The notes beneath the pieces are model-generated. The model was not told the DNA's origin. It did not search any database and saw only the letters and a list, made by a program, of their open reading frames with translations. A stretch of 64,000 nt of DNA from Aaosphaeria pasadenensis (taxonomy: Eukaryota; Ascomycota; Dothideomycetes; Pleosporales), in the NCBI GenBank assembly GCA_022813625.1, contig JAKLMB010000015.1:372001-436000 (forward strand), read 5' to 3'. Both the position numbers and the translations under genes were made by a program. This document shows positions 12,290 through 22,843 of this stretch, piece by piece (position 1 is the stretch's first letter; each line of letters opens with the position of its first letter).

Positions 12290-13084
12290 TTGTACTCACA
12301 ACGTGCATAGTCATGCAAGGCAACTTCTTGATAGAGGTAGCAATTCATAGAAATTCAAGCAAATTTAAGACCGCAATTCCGTTATGCATCAGTGAGCATG
12401 TCTTCAGGGTCGGTTACTGTCAGACAAGATTTTGTTGAGTGTATGATATAGTTTGTTCGACCTTATCTCCTTCTTCTATAGTCAAATTGCTATAAGAGAT
12501 TCCGTCAATCATGTATACAGTGCTCAACACCAAGTGCTGTGGCAATTGGCTTAGCCAAGCCATTCATTTCAACACCGCCGCTCCATATCTACTTGCCTAC
12601 CTAGGACAGCGCCCAATACTTGCACCTTCGAGTGTACCTGAGCACACAATCAACGCAATTCGGCCTTATGATTCCAGCCAAGCTTTCCGCTGCTGGTGAC
12701 CTGCCCGAAGTGGTGTTGCCAAGGAAGCCTCCGCGATCGAGGCGATCACGACAGCCATTCACACCTTCCCTTCGCAAGGGACGCCAGACATACACCCCAC
12801 GGGCAAATAGATTAATGATCCATCCAGCGATCAGGATTCTCTCCGCGAGCGCATCTCCCGCGCCTGCATCAAGGCTGTCTTCCTCTCCGATCCATGTCAA
12901 ATCTCAGTGTCACCTGCTATCGCGTGCTATCTCGTTCGGCGATGCGACGAGATGGGCAGGTGAAAATAGATGTAAGCGAGATGCATTGCAGTCTTCGAAA
13001 CTTAAAGGATGAAGAAATGGCTGTTTAAAAGCTTCGCTCAGCATCGCTCTGGATTGAACAGCGCGAGCCACTTCTTCAGTCATC
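12290..13084. other. Intergenic, 0.8 kb
   Basis: 3' flank of the GH35 gene and promoter of the carboxypeptidase gene. The ORFs here (for example 12620-13012) are Arg/Ser-rich without family features and are not called as genes. Confidence 0.6.
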
Positions 13085-14538
13085 ATGAAGTCCATCCTTC
13101 TTTCTGCATTCTTGCTTCCTTTGGCCTTGTCCTCTGTTGTCCCCCGGGCAGAGGAGAAGATAGATTACCATGGCTTCAAGATCCTACGTGTAAACGTGCC
13201 CAAGGGAGCCAAAGATGTCGAAAGTAAGATCCAGGAATTGTCCGCCCACATCCTGAATCCTGGAAAATCAGCATTGGTGGATGTAGTCGTTTCGCCTGAG
13301 AATCTCAAAGCTCTTGAAGCCCTCTCCCTCGAAAGTACCGTCCTCACTGAAGATGTCGGTGCAGTTCTGGACGAGGAAGGTCCCATCAGTACATATGCTG
13401 GTTTGTATCCTCTCGTGTTTACCAGCCTGAGGAATACTAAGAACAATCAGTACCAAGTGCAACTTGGTTCACCGCATACCACTCTTACGCTGATCATATC
13501 CAATTCCTTCGCGATCTTCAGGGAGGCTATACTAGCCAGTCCGAGGTCATTACTATCGGCAACTCTGTCCAAGGGCGAGCCTTGACCGGCATCCACATTT
13601 GGGGATCCGGTGGAAAGGGCTCAAAGCCTGCTGTACTGTTCCATGGAACGGTCCATGCCCGAGAGTGGATTTCAACGATGGTGAGTTGCAACCTAGCAGT
13701 GATCGAACCTATACGTATACAAGCTAAAAATCCAAAGACAACCGAGTACCTGGCGTATCAATTGCTCACGAAATATGCATCTGATACCACTGTCAAGGCC
13801 CTCGTTGACAAGTTTGACTTCTACATCATCCCGATCGTCAACCCAGATGGTAAGTGATCTCTCCAGTGACTGAAACAACTTACTCATGCTATGTAGGCTT
13901 TGTTTACACTCAGACTACTGACCGGCTCTGGCGTAAGAACCGCCAAACAGTCTCAACTAGCACATGCGTTGGCCGTGATAACAACCGTAACTGGCCTTAT
14001 AAGTGGGAGGTCACCGGCGGCGCATCCACAAACCCGTGCTCGGAAACCTTCAAGGGACTCGCTGCTTCTGACGCCCCCGAAAACAGGGCAATGGTTTCTC
14101 ATGTGAACTCTCTTCGTGATGGTCGTGGTCTCAGACTCTATCTTGACATCCACTCATATGGACAGTATATCCTCTGGCGTACGTACAATCGATTCCAGAC
14201 AATATTGCAATTACTGACATGAATCTTCAGCGTATGGTTACACCTGCAGCGGTGTGGTGGAGAACGATGCACAGCACCGATCAATTGCAAGCCGCGCTAC
14301 TGCGGCTATTCGCGCCATCTCTGGTACTGCATACACCATTGGTCCAGCTTGCTCAACTCTATACGCAACTACTGGCGATTCTACCGACTACACAGATGCC
14401 GTTGGAAATGCAACCTACTCGTACACCTATGAGTTAAGAGACAAGGGCACTTACGGATTCAGCCTGCCAGCCTCCCAAATTCAACCTACTGTTGTTGAGA
14501 CCTGGGCGGGTGTATTGAGTATGCTCAAGGATCTATAA
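13085..14538 (+). CDS. Secreted metallocarboxypeptidase, M14A (carboxypeptidase A-like), with propeptide
   Basis: Five exons (13085-13400, 13451-13680, 13738-13849, 13897-14178, 14231-14538), 415 aa. Pre-pro layout: signal peptide (about residues 1-18), activation peptide (about 25-100), catalytic domain from about 108. The zinc ligands are His174 and Glu177 in VHAREW and His305 in DIHSYGQ. The substrate carboxylate-binding motif is DNNRNW (Arg250). The general base is Glu381 in YTYELRDKGTYGF. The position equivalent to the S1' selector of bovine carboxypeptidase A (Ile255) appears to be Thr365, not Asp. This suggests release of neutral or hydrophobic C-terminal residues rather than Lys/Arg. 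A role in extracellular peptide use is inferred from family and signal peptide. Confidence 0.93.
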
Positions 14539-15046
14539 GCATCTATGAACATATCATGAACGGGGTTGCATGATAATGAATATTGCTGCAAATTGATTGG
14601 ACTTACCTGCTACTCATTATCTCAACAATGAATACACAAATCGCAGCAGAAATGCTCTTTGAATGTGCCCCTACATTGGCTTCTTGAACCATTGTCGCAC
14701 TTTGACCTGAAAATTCTGTTCGAACAAAGAAGATAAATAAGGTTGTGGAATGCACCCTTTGATAACATTCCAGGTAACTTTTCTTTATTCATTGTCAGCG
14801 TTCGTTGCCTTACCAGGCCCACATTGAAGAACAAGGTTTTAACAGAGCCACAATCCCTGCTCTTGTGACTTTACCAACCGCTAACGGTTGGCCTTATCAT
14901 TATTCGGTGCGCGCCGATAAGGATGCCTGACACGAACTGCCACAGCCTACAAAAAATACATATTTGATCACACTGAAATGCCCTCATTTACTGTGCACTA
15001 GCTAATAATTTGCTTCTGTTTCTTCCTGTATTTTCGATCTTCAGAA
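14539..15046. other. Intergenic, 0.5 kb
   Basis: 3' flank of the carboxypeptidase gene and promoter of the nicotinamidase-like gene. No coding signal. Confidence 0.6.
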
Positions 15047-15892
15047 ATGCATCGTAGCGTAATCGCATTTATCCAGGCTGTAGCCTTTTCAGCGCTCTTC
15101 GATCTCAGTCAAGCAGTCCCGGTAACTACAACTCAGTTGTTTCTAAGAAATGATGACATCACTAACGGTATGTAGTACTCAAGCAAACTGCACAAGAATA
15201 CAGCGCTCGTTCTCATCGACATACAAAATGATTTCATCACCGGCTCGCTGAACAATTCACGCGCGCCTTCAATACTCCCACAAGTATATAAACTCGTCGA
15301 CGACCACGAATGGCCCTTTTTAGTAGCCTCTCAGGATTGGCATCCAGAGGATCATGTATCATTCGCCCCTAGTCACGAGGGCAAGAAAGCCGGCGATATC
15401 GTCCAAGTTCCCTTCGTCGACACTCCTACCAAGGTTGAGAGTCAAATGCTCTTCGCTCCCCATTGCGTCCCGGGAACTTGGGGCTCAGAAATCGAACAAG
15501 ATCTTAAGATGCGCCTCTACAACCTAGAGGGCTATCGCACGCCAGTGCATTACATCAAGAAGGCGCAGGACCATTCCGTTGACAGCTACTCCGCTTTCGC
15601 AGACAACCAGTACCATAGGTTCACCACTATGGATTCCGAATTAAGGCTTCACGGGATCAAGACTCTCGTCGTCGCGGGATTGATTACGGATGCCTGTGTG
15701 CGAGGTACTTGCATTGATGGCATCAAGTTAGGCTACGAGGTCATTTTGGTGGAAGATGCGACAGAGACGCTTAGCGATTTGATCAAGGCTGCCACTATTG
15801 AGGAACTGAAAGGCTGGGGCGTACAGGTCGTCCCCTTGGAGCAATGGGAAAAGAATAATCCCACAGGATCAATTAAGCATACAGAGTTGTAA
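15047..15892 (+). CDS. Nicotinamidase/isochorismatase-family hydrolase with N-terminal hydrophobic segment and C-terminal HTEL
   Basis: Two exons, 15047-15167 and 15204-15892 (36-nt intron), 269 aa. The cysteine-hydrolase triad is visible: Asp46 in LIDIQNDF, Lys160 in YIKKAQD, Cys205 in LITDACVRG. Metal ligands like those of yeast Pnc1 are also present: Asp85 and His87 in SQDWHPEDH, and His127 in PHCVPGTWG. This set favours nicotinamidase (nicotinamide to nicotinate, NAD salvage) over isochorismatase. Unusually, about 40 residues precede the core, starting MHRSVIAFIQAVAFSALF, which resembles a signal peptide, and the protein ends KHTEL, close to K/HDEL. That pair would fit an ER-lumen enzyme. 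If the signal is not used, the protein is cytosolic. The intron is very short but keeps the frame. Confidence 0.85.
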
Positions 15893-16290
15893 GAGAGTTT
15901 AGTCCTTCGGTGAGATCACCACCAGGCTGTTTCGACAACCGCTGCAGCCTGGTTGAAAACATGAGGCTCTTCTGCATTTTACTCCATAGATATGAACTTA
16001 GATGATTGTAAATATTACACGTTTTAGTGCACGAGGGCACAAAGCTCTAGGCTTCAACTTCGATGGATTGCCTGATTCTAGCTACTCGTTTGGGCTTAGT
16101 CGTATTGGCCAAGGCAGAACCACCTAAAGGAAGATTTGCACCTCCTGAGCTAGGATCGCGGTCGAGTCGCGACAGCCAGCCCATCTACAACCCGTGATCT
16201 TAAATCCTTCTATAAAACCTCTCCGTAGTTTTCTCTTTCTTAAGCGTCTGCATACGAAGTCTTATCTCTGCATTGTAATAACTGGGAAAT
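15893..16290. other. Intergenic, 0.4 kb
   Basis: 3' flank of the nicotinamidase-like gene and 5' flank of the next gene. Nothing else seen. Confidence 0.6.
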
Positions 16291-18240
16291 ATGGCGGCGG
16301 ACGATCTTTTTGGACTATTGGCCGGCATGGAAGCCATCATGAACCTCAATAGGGCGCAAGGATTCACAAAAGAATCGGTAAATGCATTGATGGTTGGTGC
16401 GTTGGAATCATGCCTTCTTTCATCCAGTCTTCTAATTACCACAAGCCGAGAATCTTATACCCAGTAGCACCGTTTACCTCTTTTTTGACTTCGCCTTTGA
16501 GGGGAACCTCCCCAATGGCGACAGAACAAAGCTGCCTTTGCTCCTAGAAGACGAAGTACCTCTATCTGGAAACCCATATGCTTCATGGGCACCCGCCCCA
16601 TACAATCAGACCTCATCTTGTTCGCAGGAACGCATCTTGGCAGCATACCGTGACCCGAACCGCAACTTTGTTGCTTCCATCGAGCGCCGCATATCCAACT
16701 TGCGTGGTCGACTGTGGGAAGGCCAGATTCCTATGACGGGCAAGCGCTGGAAAGAGAAGCGGCTTGATGAGTTTGAAAACTGGCAGCCCGCCTTCGAATT
16801 CCTCTTCGAGATCATTCATACGTTTATGTGGCTGGGGGATCCCGTCACGCAAAGAGGTATTAAAGAGAATTTCAATTTCATCGCTCAGGAGCTCGAGATC
16901 TTACAGGCGGCGCTCAATATGCGGAGGGCGCAGAAGGGGTTCGGTTTAACCATCAATTTGACGGGCTTGTGGCTGGAGTGGATCCATGCAGTGTTTGAGA
17001 CCATGTCGACACGGACGCACAGCTGGATGGCTGCTCGTGTGGAAGAGATTGTGGCGAAGGGAAAGGCAAAATATGACGCTGCTGTGGCGAGAGACGGGGC
17101 GGAAAATTCCAGAGACGCTGCGAAGAAATTGCTAGAGGCCTGGTCAGACTTGTCGAGGCTCGTGCAAAAGGCAGACTTCATGGTAATGATGCCCATGGAC
17201 GATTTCATAGGCTTCACTCCATCGAGATTTCCGTCCAAGGTCGCAGGAACGATGTTTCCGATGCCTTTCAGAGACGATGAATGCAAGGAAATGTCTGCGA
17301 ATATGAGCTGGCCGGTGTCCGAACGCCTACTTGACAACCTTGATGCTGTATACACAAACAAGGAGGACATAGAGGCCTTGATGGTCGAGTCCAAAGAGCA
17401 GCACCAGATCATTCGAACACAGCTTCGAGGGGAGCCGAGAACGTTAGGGCCTGAGCATTGGATAACGATCATCAAGTCACGAACTGAGTGGTCGCTTAGC
17501 CACGGAGGCCCACGCGACCAAACATGGGGATACGTAGCTTACAACCTGACCCACCGCTCAAAGGAAGAATGGGCTGCGTTTCTGACCAAATTGCATGCCG
17601 ATTTCCGAGAAGCCGGCCAGTGGGTCGAAGGGTTTGAAGATATCAGAGCGAACATGGGGCTGCAGTGGGTTGATGGTCAGGCAAAGGGATTTCCGAAGAA
17701 CAGTATTTTGGCTGCAAAGAGGTAAATCGCGTTCTCTGCTACAATTACACGGTATACTGGTAGACTAACATCTTCATCAGACATTTCGCCGCATTCCGCA
17801 ACTCTCCAGATTGCCGCAGGAGAGCTTGGAAACATGACTTCTTAGTCGTGGACGACGAGTGCTTCGACTCATACATGAAGCCACCTGTAGCATTCCAAGA
17901 AACAGCGCCGTATGGGGACTATGGAGGTTACGTCAAGCTCATCGATACGTCCGCATACGACCCCCGTCTAATTGCCGCGACTGCACCAGGTTATCCTCAA
18001 CAGCTGAGAGTTCTTGGTAGTTTGATTTTTGACGACGTGTATCCCCTGGTGGCATCGTTAGGACATCGCCCGAGAGATCTCTGGCCAAGTGCAATTCTGC
18101 ATCCGAACCAAGTATACGTGGGTCATCCCGTTCCCGTGCAGCAGAAGAGCTGGGAGCAAGTTTGGAAGATAAGGGAGATTGGAAGGGACACTTTCATACG
18201 ATGGCAAAGGGAGCAGCAGACTCAGACTCAACGCAGATAG
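16291..18240 (+). CDS. Uncharacterised fungal protein, 613 aa
   Basis: Three exons: 16291-16396, 16446-17721 and 17781-18240, 614 codons. The first intron (49 nt, GTGCGT to CAAG, with a CTAAT branch-like site) is needed to join the ATG at 16291 to the long frame, whose own first codon is not ATG. The protein has a short N-terminal region (MAADDLFGLLAGMEA), a Trp-rich charged middle (residues about 100-330), and a C-terminal part with FLVVDDECFDSYMKPPVAF and DVYPLVASLGHRPRDLWPS. No signal peptide or membrane span is visible. I do not recognise any domain. It is probably cytosolic or nuclear. Confidence 0.75.
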
Positions 18241-18405
18241 CATTGGCGTAATGTTATAGACCAGGTCCGCATGAACATAGAGAAATAGATGATCACTTGA
18301 TACATATGAAGGTAGTTCGCTTGTCAATGCATAATGTCATATGAGGCTTGATGGAAATCTTATGGAATTGTAATACTTAGGAAAACTATGTTTACTCTGT
18401 TAATA

Positions 18406-20118
18406 TCATATCGCATGGGCACTTACTTCATCTCTTTCTCTATCTCCTGTAGTAGCCCATCTCATGCCATTAAAGGCCTTCCATCTTGCGAAGAATCTCT
18501 TCACCTTCCTAATAACCTTAGATCCGCCGAAACTGCGCGACGATCGCCCAGACGGTTCAACGTCTGAAGCTGGCTGGTCTGAAGAGTTCGCCGTCCACCT
18601 AAGCGCAGCCAAAGCTCTCGACGGACGAGGAATCCGGAACACAGACGTTAGAAATTTCAGCGAGAAGCCTGACGCAGATGGTCTCTCGCGCATGCCGATG
18701 TCGTCGAATGAGACATATCCCGTGGGACCAGGACTTTTCGGTTGGTACTTAAGCAGTACATTGCGAAGACTCTGTTCGGCGCTAAGGGACTCTTGTGGTT
18801 CTGGATCATGCTGTCTCTTTTGGTATTTGAGCAACACATCGCGCAGGCTCTGTTCACATTTTGACGGCTCTTTCAGCCCTCGTAGCTGAGGCGGCGGCAT
18901 ATACACGTTGACTAGACTTGTGCCGACGGAAGGTCGTGCTGGTGTTATCCTAGCAGGACAGCGTCCGGGCGATTTCTTTCGACCAAAATGTTTCCGCCAC
19001 TGCCATTTCAGGTCACGTAATTGTAACATATGATCTATGGACGTCAGATCCAATGCATTGGTGCCGTTGAGGAGTTCGATGCCCTGGTTCGGATCGAATA
19101 ACGCAGCTATGTCGGATCGATCGTTGCAGTATGGGCGGTTGGCTGCTTTTGGCCATTTTCGAGGTCGTCTCTTAGTGGGTACACTGGTCTGAGGTGGTAA
19201 CACATGTTCTACTCTTGGAATACGAACCAGTGTATTGGTCTTGTCCTTGGGATCTTTCTTTGCTGATGATGATCCGATCAGTTCATCCAGGCTAGTGTAG
19301 CGTAGAATCTCAGTGTCTGGAGTACCAATAATTGATCGAGCCTCCACTCCATCTTCAGCAGGTGTACTCTTTCGAGATGATACTGCGTCTTTTATTCTTG
19401 ATGATGAAGGCAGTGCAGGTATCGTATTCGTTTTGGGCGACTCGTCGTCCAGTTGTGATGACTGAACCAGTGGTTGGATGCTTGCACCTGAACGCAATCG
19501 AGCCGGCGATAGTTCCTGGGTGAGTACACTTTCCTGAACTGTGGGTATGCGTTCTTCTCTTGGTTGTAAAATCAACATGGGCATCATCTTCCCAGAATCC
19601 TTCTCTCTTGGTGAATTTGTGCATTCATCCTCACCTGCACAGTCTGAAGTGACAGTGACAGGGACACTTGCATTCGATCGGGCCTTCGATATTTCTTGTA
19701 TTTCTTGTGTGTGGATGCTACTCTGAGCTATCGAGACGGTTTCCTCCTGGGATGATTGGACGAGAAGTACTGTGCTTTCTCTGAATCCATTCACATCGGA
19801 CGGCTTAAAATCGGACGGCTTGATAGGCCTATCCACGATGGATTTATTGTTGATAGATTCATGTTGTTGGGTGACAGTAGCTGGTGCATTGGCCAACTGG
19901 GCTGGTTGTTCTTGCGACTGTTCCTCTACGTCAACAATGCTCTGAGCAATTTCTGTCTGGGGGGAGAATATTCTCGATGGGTTGGGAGTAGTTGTTGGAG
20001 ACTTCTTTCTTGATATCTTGACGACGATTTTCTTGGGGATGCGTAATCCTAGGAATTTGGATGATCGATTATCTTCGGAACTGTTCCGGGAGAGACGAGA
20101 AAGTGAAAACTTGGCCAT
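18406..20118 (-). CDS. Uncharacterised low-complexity protein, 570 aa, with a duplicated 12-residue motif
   Basis: Single exon, ATG at 20118, 570 aa. The N-terminus is basic and serine-rich (MAKFSLSRLSRNSS, then IPKKIVVKISRKKS). The middle is Ser/Thr/Pro/Gln-rich and probably disordered. A motif EQSLRxVLLKYQ occurs twice, at about residues 422-433 and 448-459, 26 residues apart. The C-terminus is again basic (GGSKVIRKVKRFFARWKAF). No signal peptide, no membrane span and no known domain are seen. Codon use looks like that of the neighbours, which supports a real gene. The basic ends suggest binding to acidic partners or membranes, but this is speculation. Its 3' end faces the 3' end of the 613-aa gene, 165 bp away. 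Confidence 0.7.
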   Translation of the reverse strand: MAKFSLSRLSRNSSEDNRSSKFLGLRIPKKIVVKISRKKSPTTTPNPSRIFSPQTEIAQSIVDVEEQSQEQPAQLANAPATVTQQHESINNKSIVDRPIKPSDFKPSDVNGFRESTVLLVQSSQEETVSIAQSSIHTQEIQEISKARSNASVPVTVTSDCAGEDECTNSPREKDSGKMMPMLILQPREERIPTVQESVLTQELSPARLRSGASIQPLVQSSQLDDESPKTNTIPALPSSSRIKDAVSSRKSTPAEDGVEARSIIGTPDTEILRYTSLDELIGSSSAKKDPKDKTNTLVRIPRVEHVLPPQTSVPTKRRPRKWPKAANRPYCNDRSDIAALFDPNQGIELLNGTNALDLTSIDHMLQLRDLKWQWRKHFGRKKSPGRCPARITPARPSVGTSLVNVYMPPPQLRGLKEPSKCEQSLRDVLLKYQKRQHDPEPQESLSAEQSLRNVLLKYQPKSPGPTGYVSFDDIGMRERPSASGFSLKFLTSVFRIPRPSRALAALRWTANSSDQPASDVEPSGRSSRSFGGSKVIRKVKRFFARWKAFNGMRWATTGDRERDEVSAHAI

Positions 20119-20532
20119 TTTTGATTGCGACAGTTGTGTTTCAAAATCGGTGATACTGACTTACTTGGTATTAGGGCGAACAAGGGACCTTATAGATGGT
20201 GGGGAAAATGGTCGCATTGTGAAGTGAATCGGCCAGATTCAGCATTGTGCAGGTCTCAGAGGTGCACAATGAACGACAGTGAAAGAAAAGCATGTCTACT
20301 ATCTACATTGACCTACCAAGGTCAACAACACCTGCTTTACCAAGCCACAAGAATTATTAGGCGATTTTGATGTCTTTGTCACGTGGAAAACCCTTGTGTG
20401 GACTCTCCCTACTCCCATTCACTCATAATGCTTAATGTAGTTAGCCTGTGAATTATGATTGATGAGCGATTGAATTCTTTCATCTCGTGCCTTGACTATT
20501 CGAACAACTGCGATCTACTAAGAGCAATAGCT
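20119..20532. other. Intergenic, 0.4 kb
   Basis: Promoter of the 570-aa gene and 3' flank of the GH30 gene, both on the minus strand. No coding signal. Confidence 0.6.
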
Positions 20533-22029
20533 TCATACTGCTGCCGTAGCATTTGTAGTGGCCCCACTGACCAGAAAGCTGATCATTCCTCGTCCAGGCA
20601 CACTCGCCGATGCTGTTCCGTCGTCTCCAATCTTGACTTCAGTCACGCTAGCATCATGAGTGTTATCGGTGTACCATGCTTGAACCGTCTTTCCCTTTAA
20701 TGCATCTGCCCCTAAACTGATGCCAACCGTCTGCGCTCCAGTTCCCGAGTTGATCACGACCACCGCAGTACTGCCATCTGCATTAGCGAAAGCTGCGCTC
20801 TTGAGATTCGATCCACCGCTCGCTCCGATACGAACAGCGCCCGGCCTGACCACACGGAACTGTGCGAAAGCCCACAGCCTCTTACTGACTTGGTAAGTCT
20901 GACCCTCGACCAAAATCAACTTTTCGTTGTTATTGTTGTTGGTGGCGCGATCCTGGATACCTTCCCAGAAGATGTATGCAGAGAGGTTCGAGTTGACAAT
21001 GCCGTTGAAAATATTGTTGGCCCATGTGAAGCCGTCGCCTGCTCCACCGTTCTGATACCAGCCAGTGCTCCATCCACCGTTCAAATCACAGTACTCCGTT
21101 TGCCAAACCTTGGCCTTGGTGCGCATAGGGCTTCCAATGCGGCTTGTGTACTCGTGAGAGGTCATTGCATAAATCATTCCATCGGCGCCAGCACTTGCGA
21201 TCTGTGAAGCGTGCTGATTCGCAATAGACCAACCAGTGGCTTCACAGCAATTGATACCGACGTCGGTGAGGTTATTCCGGTCAAGTGTAGGACGAAGTAT
21301 CTTGATGAACTCGGCAGCTTGGGTGCCGTCAGATCGCATAGACGCGTACGAGGTAGTCATGTCAGGTTCGTTCAAGAACCCGAGGTGTGTCACCTTGACG
21401 CCACTTTCAGCGTACAGCTGAACGTATTTCACGAGGTAATTGGCGTATGCTTGTCTCCAGTCTCCACTATTGCATCGTGCTCCGGAGATCTTGAGAGAGG
21501 GATTAGGACATGATCTGAGTGTTTATGGTGTACAACTTACGCCGCATAGAGATCCACCGTTCGCATCGTTCCCGTTCGTCTTCATGCAACCGGGCGCACT
21601 CCAAGCGTTGCCATAGAAGGTCTTGACTCCAAACTTGACGGCCTGTTGGCTCAAGAACAACTGTCCACTGTCTTTTCCATCCCACTTGTAGTCAGGAACA
21701 CCATCAGGCGATGAGGGGCACTTGGGGAGGATGGTGTTCATGAAGTCCTTAGAGCTATCCACTGTTGAGCCGATGCCATTGCGCACGATGCTAAATCCAG
21801 CTCCAGTTGTTGTGTTGAAGAGCAGATTCAAAACTTCAGATTGTTTCGGTTCCTTGAGATTGACAATAAGGTTGGCTCGTTGAAAAGCGCCAGAGAAACC
21901 GAAGCCGTCTATGGTCTGGTACTGCTTTGTAGCATCGACAGTGATCTTTTGCACGGCCTGTCGCGGTCCGATAGATGGCGCCGCAATGGCAGTCGCCGCA
22001 AGAGCTGGGACGATGAAAGAAATATGCAT
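20533..22029 (-). CDS. Secreted GH30 endo-beta-1,4-xylanase (subfamily 7-like)
   Basis: Two exons, 21541-22029 and 20533-21489 (51-nt intron), 481 aa. The ATG at 22029 starts MHISFIVPALAATAIAAP, a clear signal peptide. The frame extends six bases further only to a GTG. The barrel begins with YQTIDGFGFSGAFQRA. The acid/base is Glu204 in LGFLNEPDM and the nucleophile is Glu295 in VWQTEYCDL. A C-terminal beta-sandwich follows, ending in MISFLVSGA. Fungal GH30 enzymes of this type (GH30_7) cut xylan or glucuronoxylan. The subfamily call rests on overall look and not on an alignment. Cysteines near residues 104, 148 and 162 could form disulfides. A TATA-like element and an XlnR-type site lie upstream. 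Confidence 0.92.
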
Positions 22030-22083
22030 GATCACTGGGTCAGAGAAGCTTTTGCCACTGAATTGAAAAGATTACAGGTTACT

Positions 22084-22091
22084 ATTATATA
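22084..22091 (-). promoter_or_regulatory. TATA-like element of the GH30 gene
   Basis: On the minus strand the sequence reads TATATAAT, 55 bp before the GH30 ATG, a normal spacing for a fungal TATA box with a short leader. Confidence 0.5.
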
Positions 22092-22359
22092 CATCAAGCC
22101 CATGCATTAACTTTGTGGGGCCTGCTCTACTTGTGCTTCACACCGTGATGCTTGGTGGACTTTGTAGTAAATTGCATGGAACCACCTCATCCCGGACACG
22201 AGAAGTGTAGAATCTAGAAAATGATCCAGAGTGGACGAAACTGTGTGGATTTTCACATATCACTTTATGAGTAATGAATGCATTTAATGTACGGCCAGGG
22301 CGCCAAGGCCGCTTACCCCACGATTCCTTTGCGCCGGTTGCTATGTCCAGTGTCTTGAT

Positions 22360-22365
22360 TTAGCC
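22360..22365 (-). promoter_or_regulatory. XlnR/Xyr1-type site GGCTAA(A) upstream of GH30 xylanase
   Basis: The minus strand reads GGCTAAA about 330 bp before the ATG, the classical XlnR binding sequence. Two CreA-type GTGGGG hexamers flank it (22316-22321 on the minus strand, 22471-22476 on the plus strand). Together they fit xylose induction and glucose repression of a xylanase. This is inferred from consensus matches only. Confidence 0.5.
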
Positions 22366-22843
22366 TGTGGAGGATCTGCTGGAGGTGAATGCTTGCATTT
22401 GAGGTGCCGGTGGCACGCGGTAGGGTATATGCAACAGGATGCATGGGAAACCCAAAATAGGTGCTGTCATGTGGGGATAAGATCCAGCAAGCAGTGTTGC
22501 TCTGCACCAGGCAGCAAACATACTTACAGATGCGATATGGCGATGCATAGCATAACGACCGCGCATGAGTGCTCACGTTAAATGACCGAAAGACGATCTC
22601 ATGTTAGAACGACCTATATCGTAAATGATACTTGCCCTTGATGGAGTTGCAACGATTCGCATGTCATAAGTCTTTGAGTGTCGAAAGCTGAAACCTAGAA
22701 GGCGGATAGTCAAGAAACATCAACGGCGCATACCATTATAATGAGGATGATGGTCTACCATGAACGCTCTATTAATAACTATGATCATTTATAAAAATGC
22801 AGAAGTAAACTGACCTGAGTGACCGAATGAAACACGATAACGC

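Larger units (their letters stand above)
22030..22843. other. Intergenic, xylanase promoter and SNU66 3' flank
   Basis: Holds the TATA-like, XlnR-type and CreA-type elements listed separately. The short ORFs around 22313-22581 have no protein features. Confidence 0.6.
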
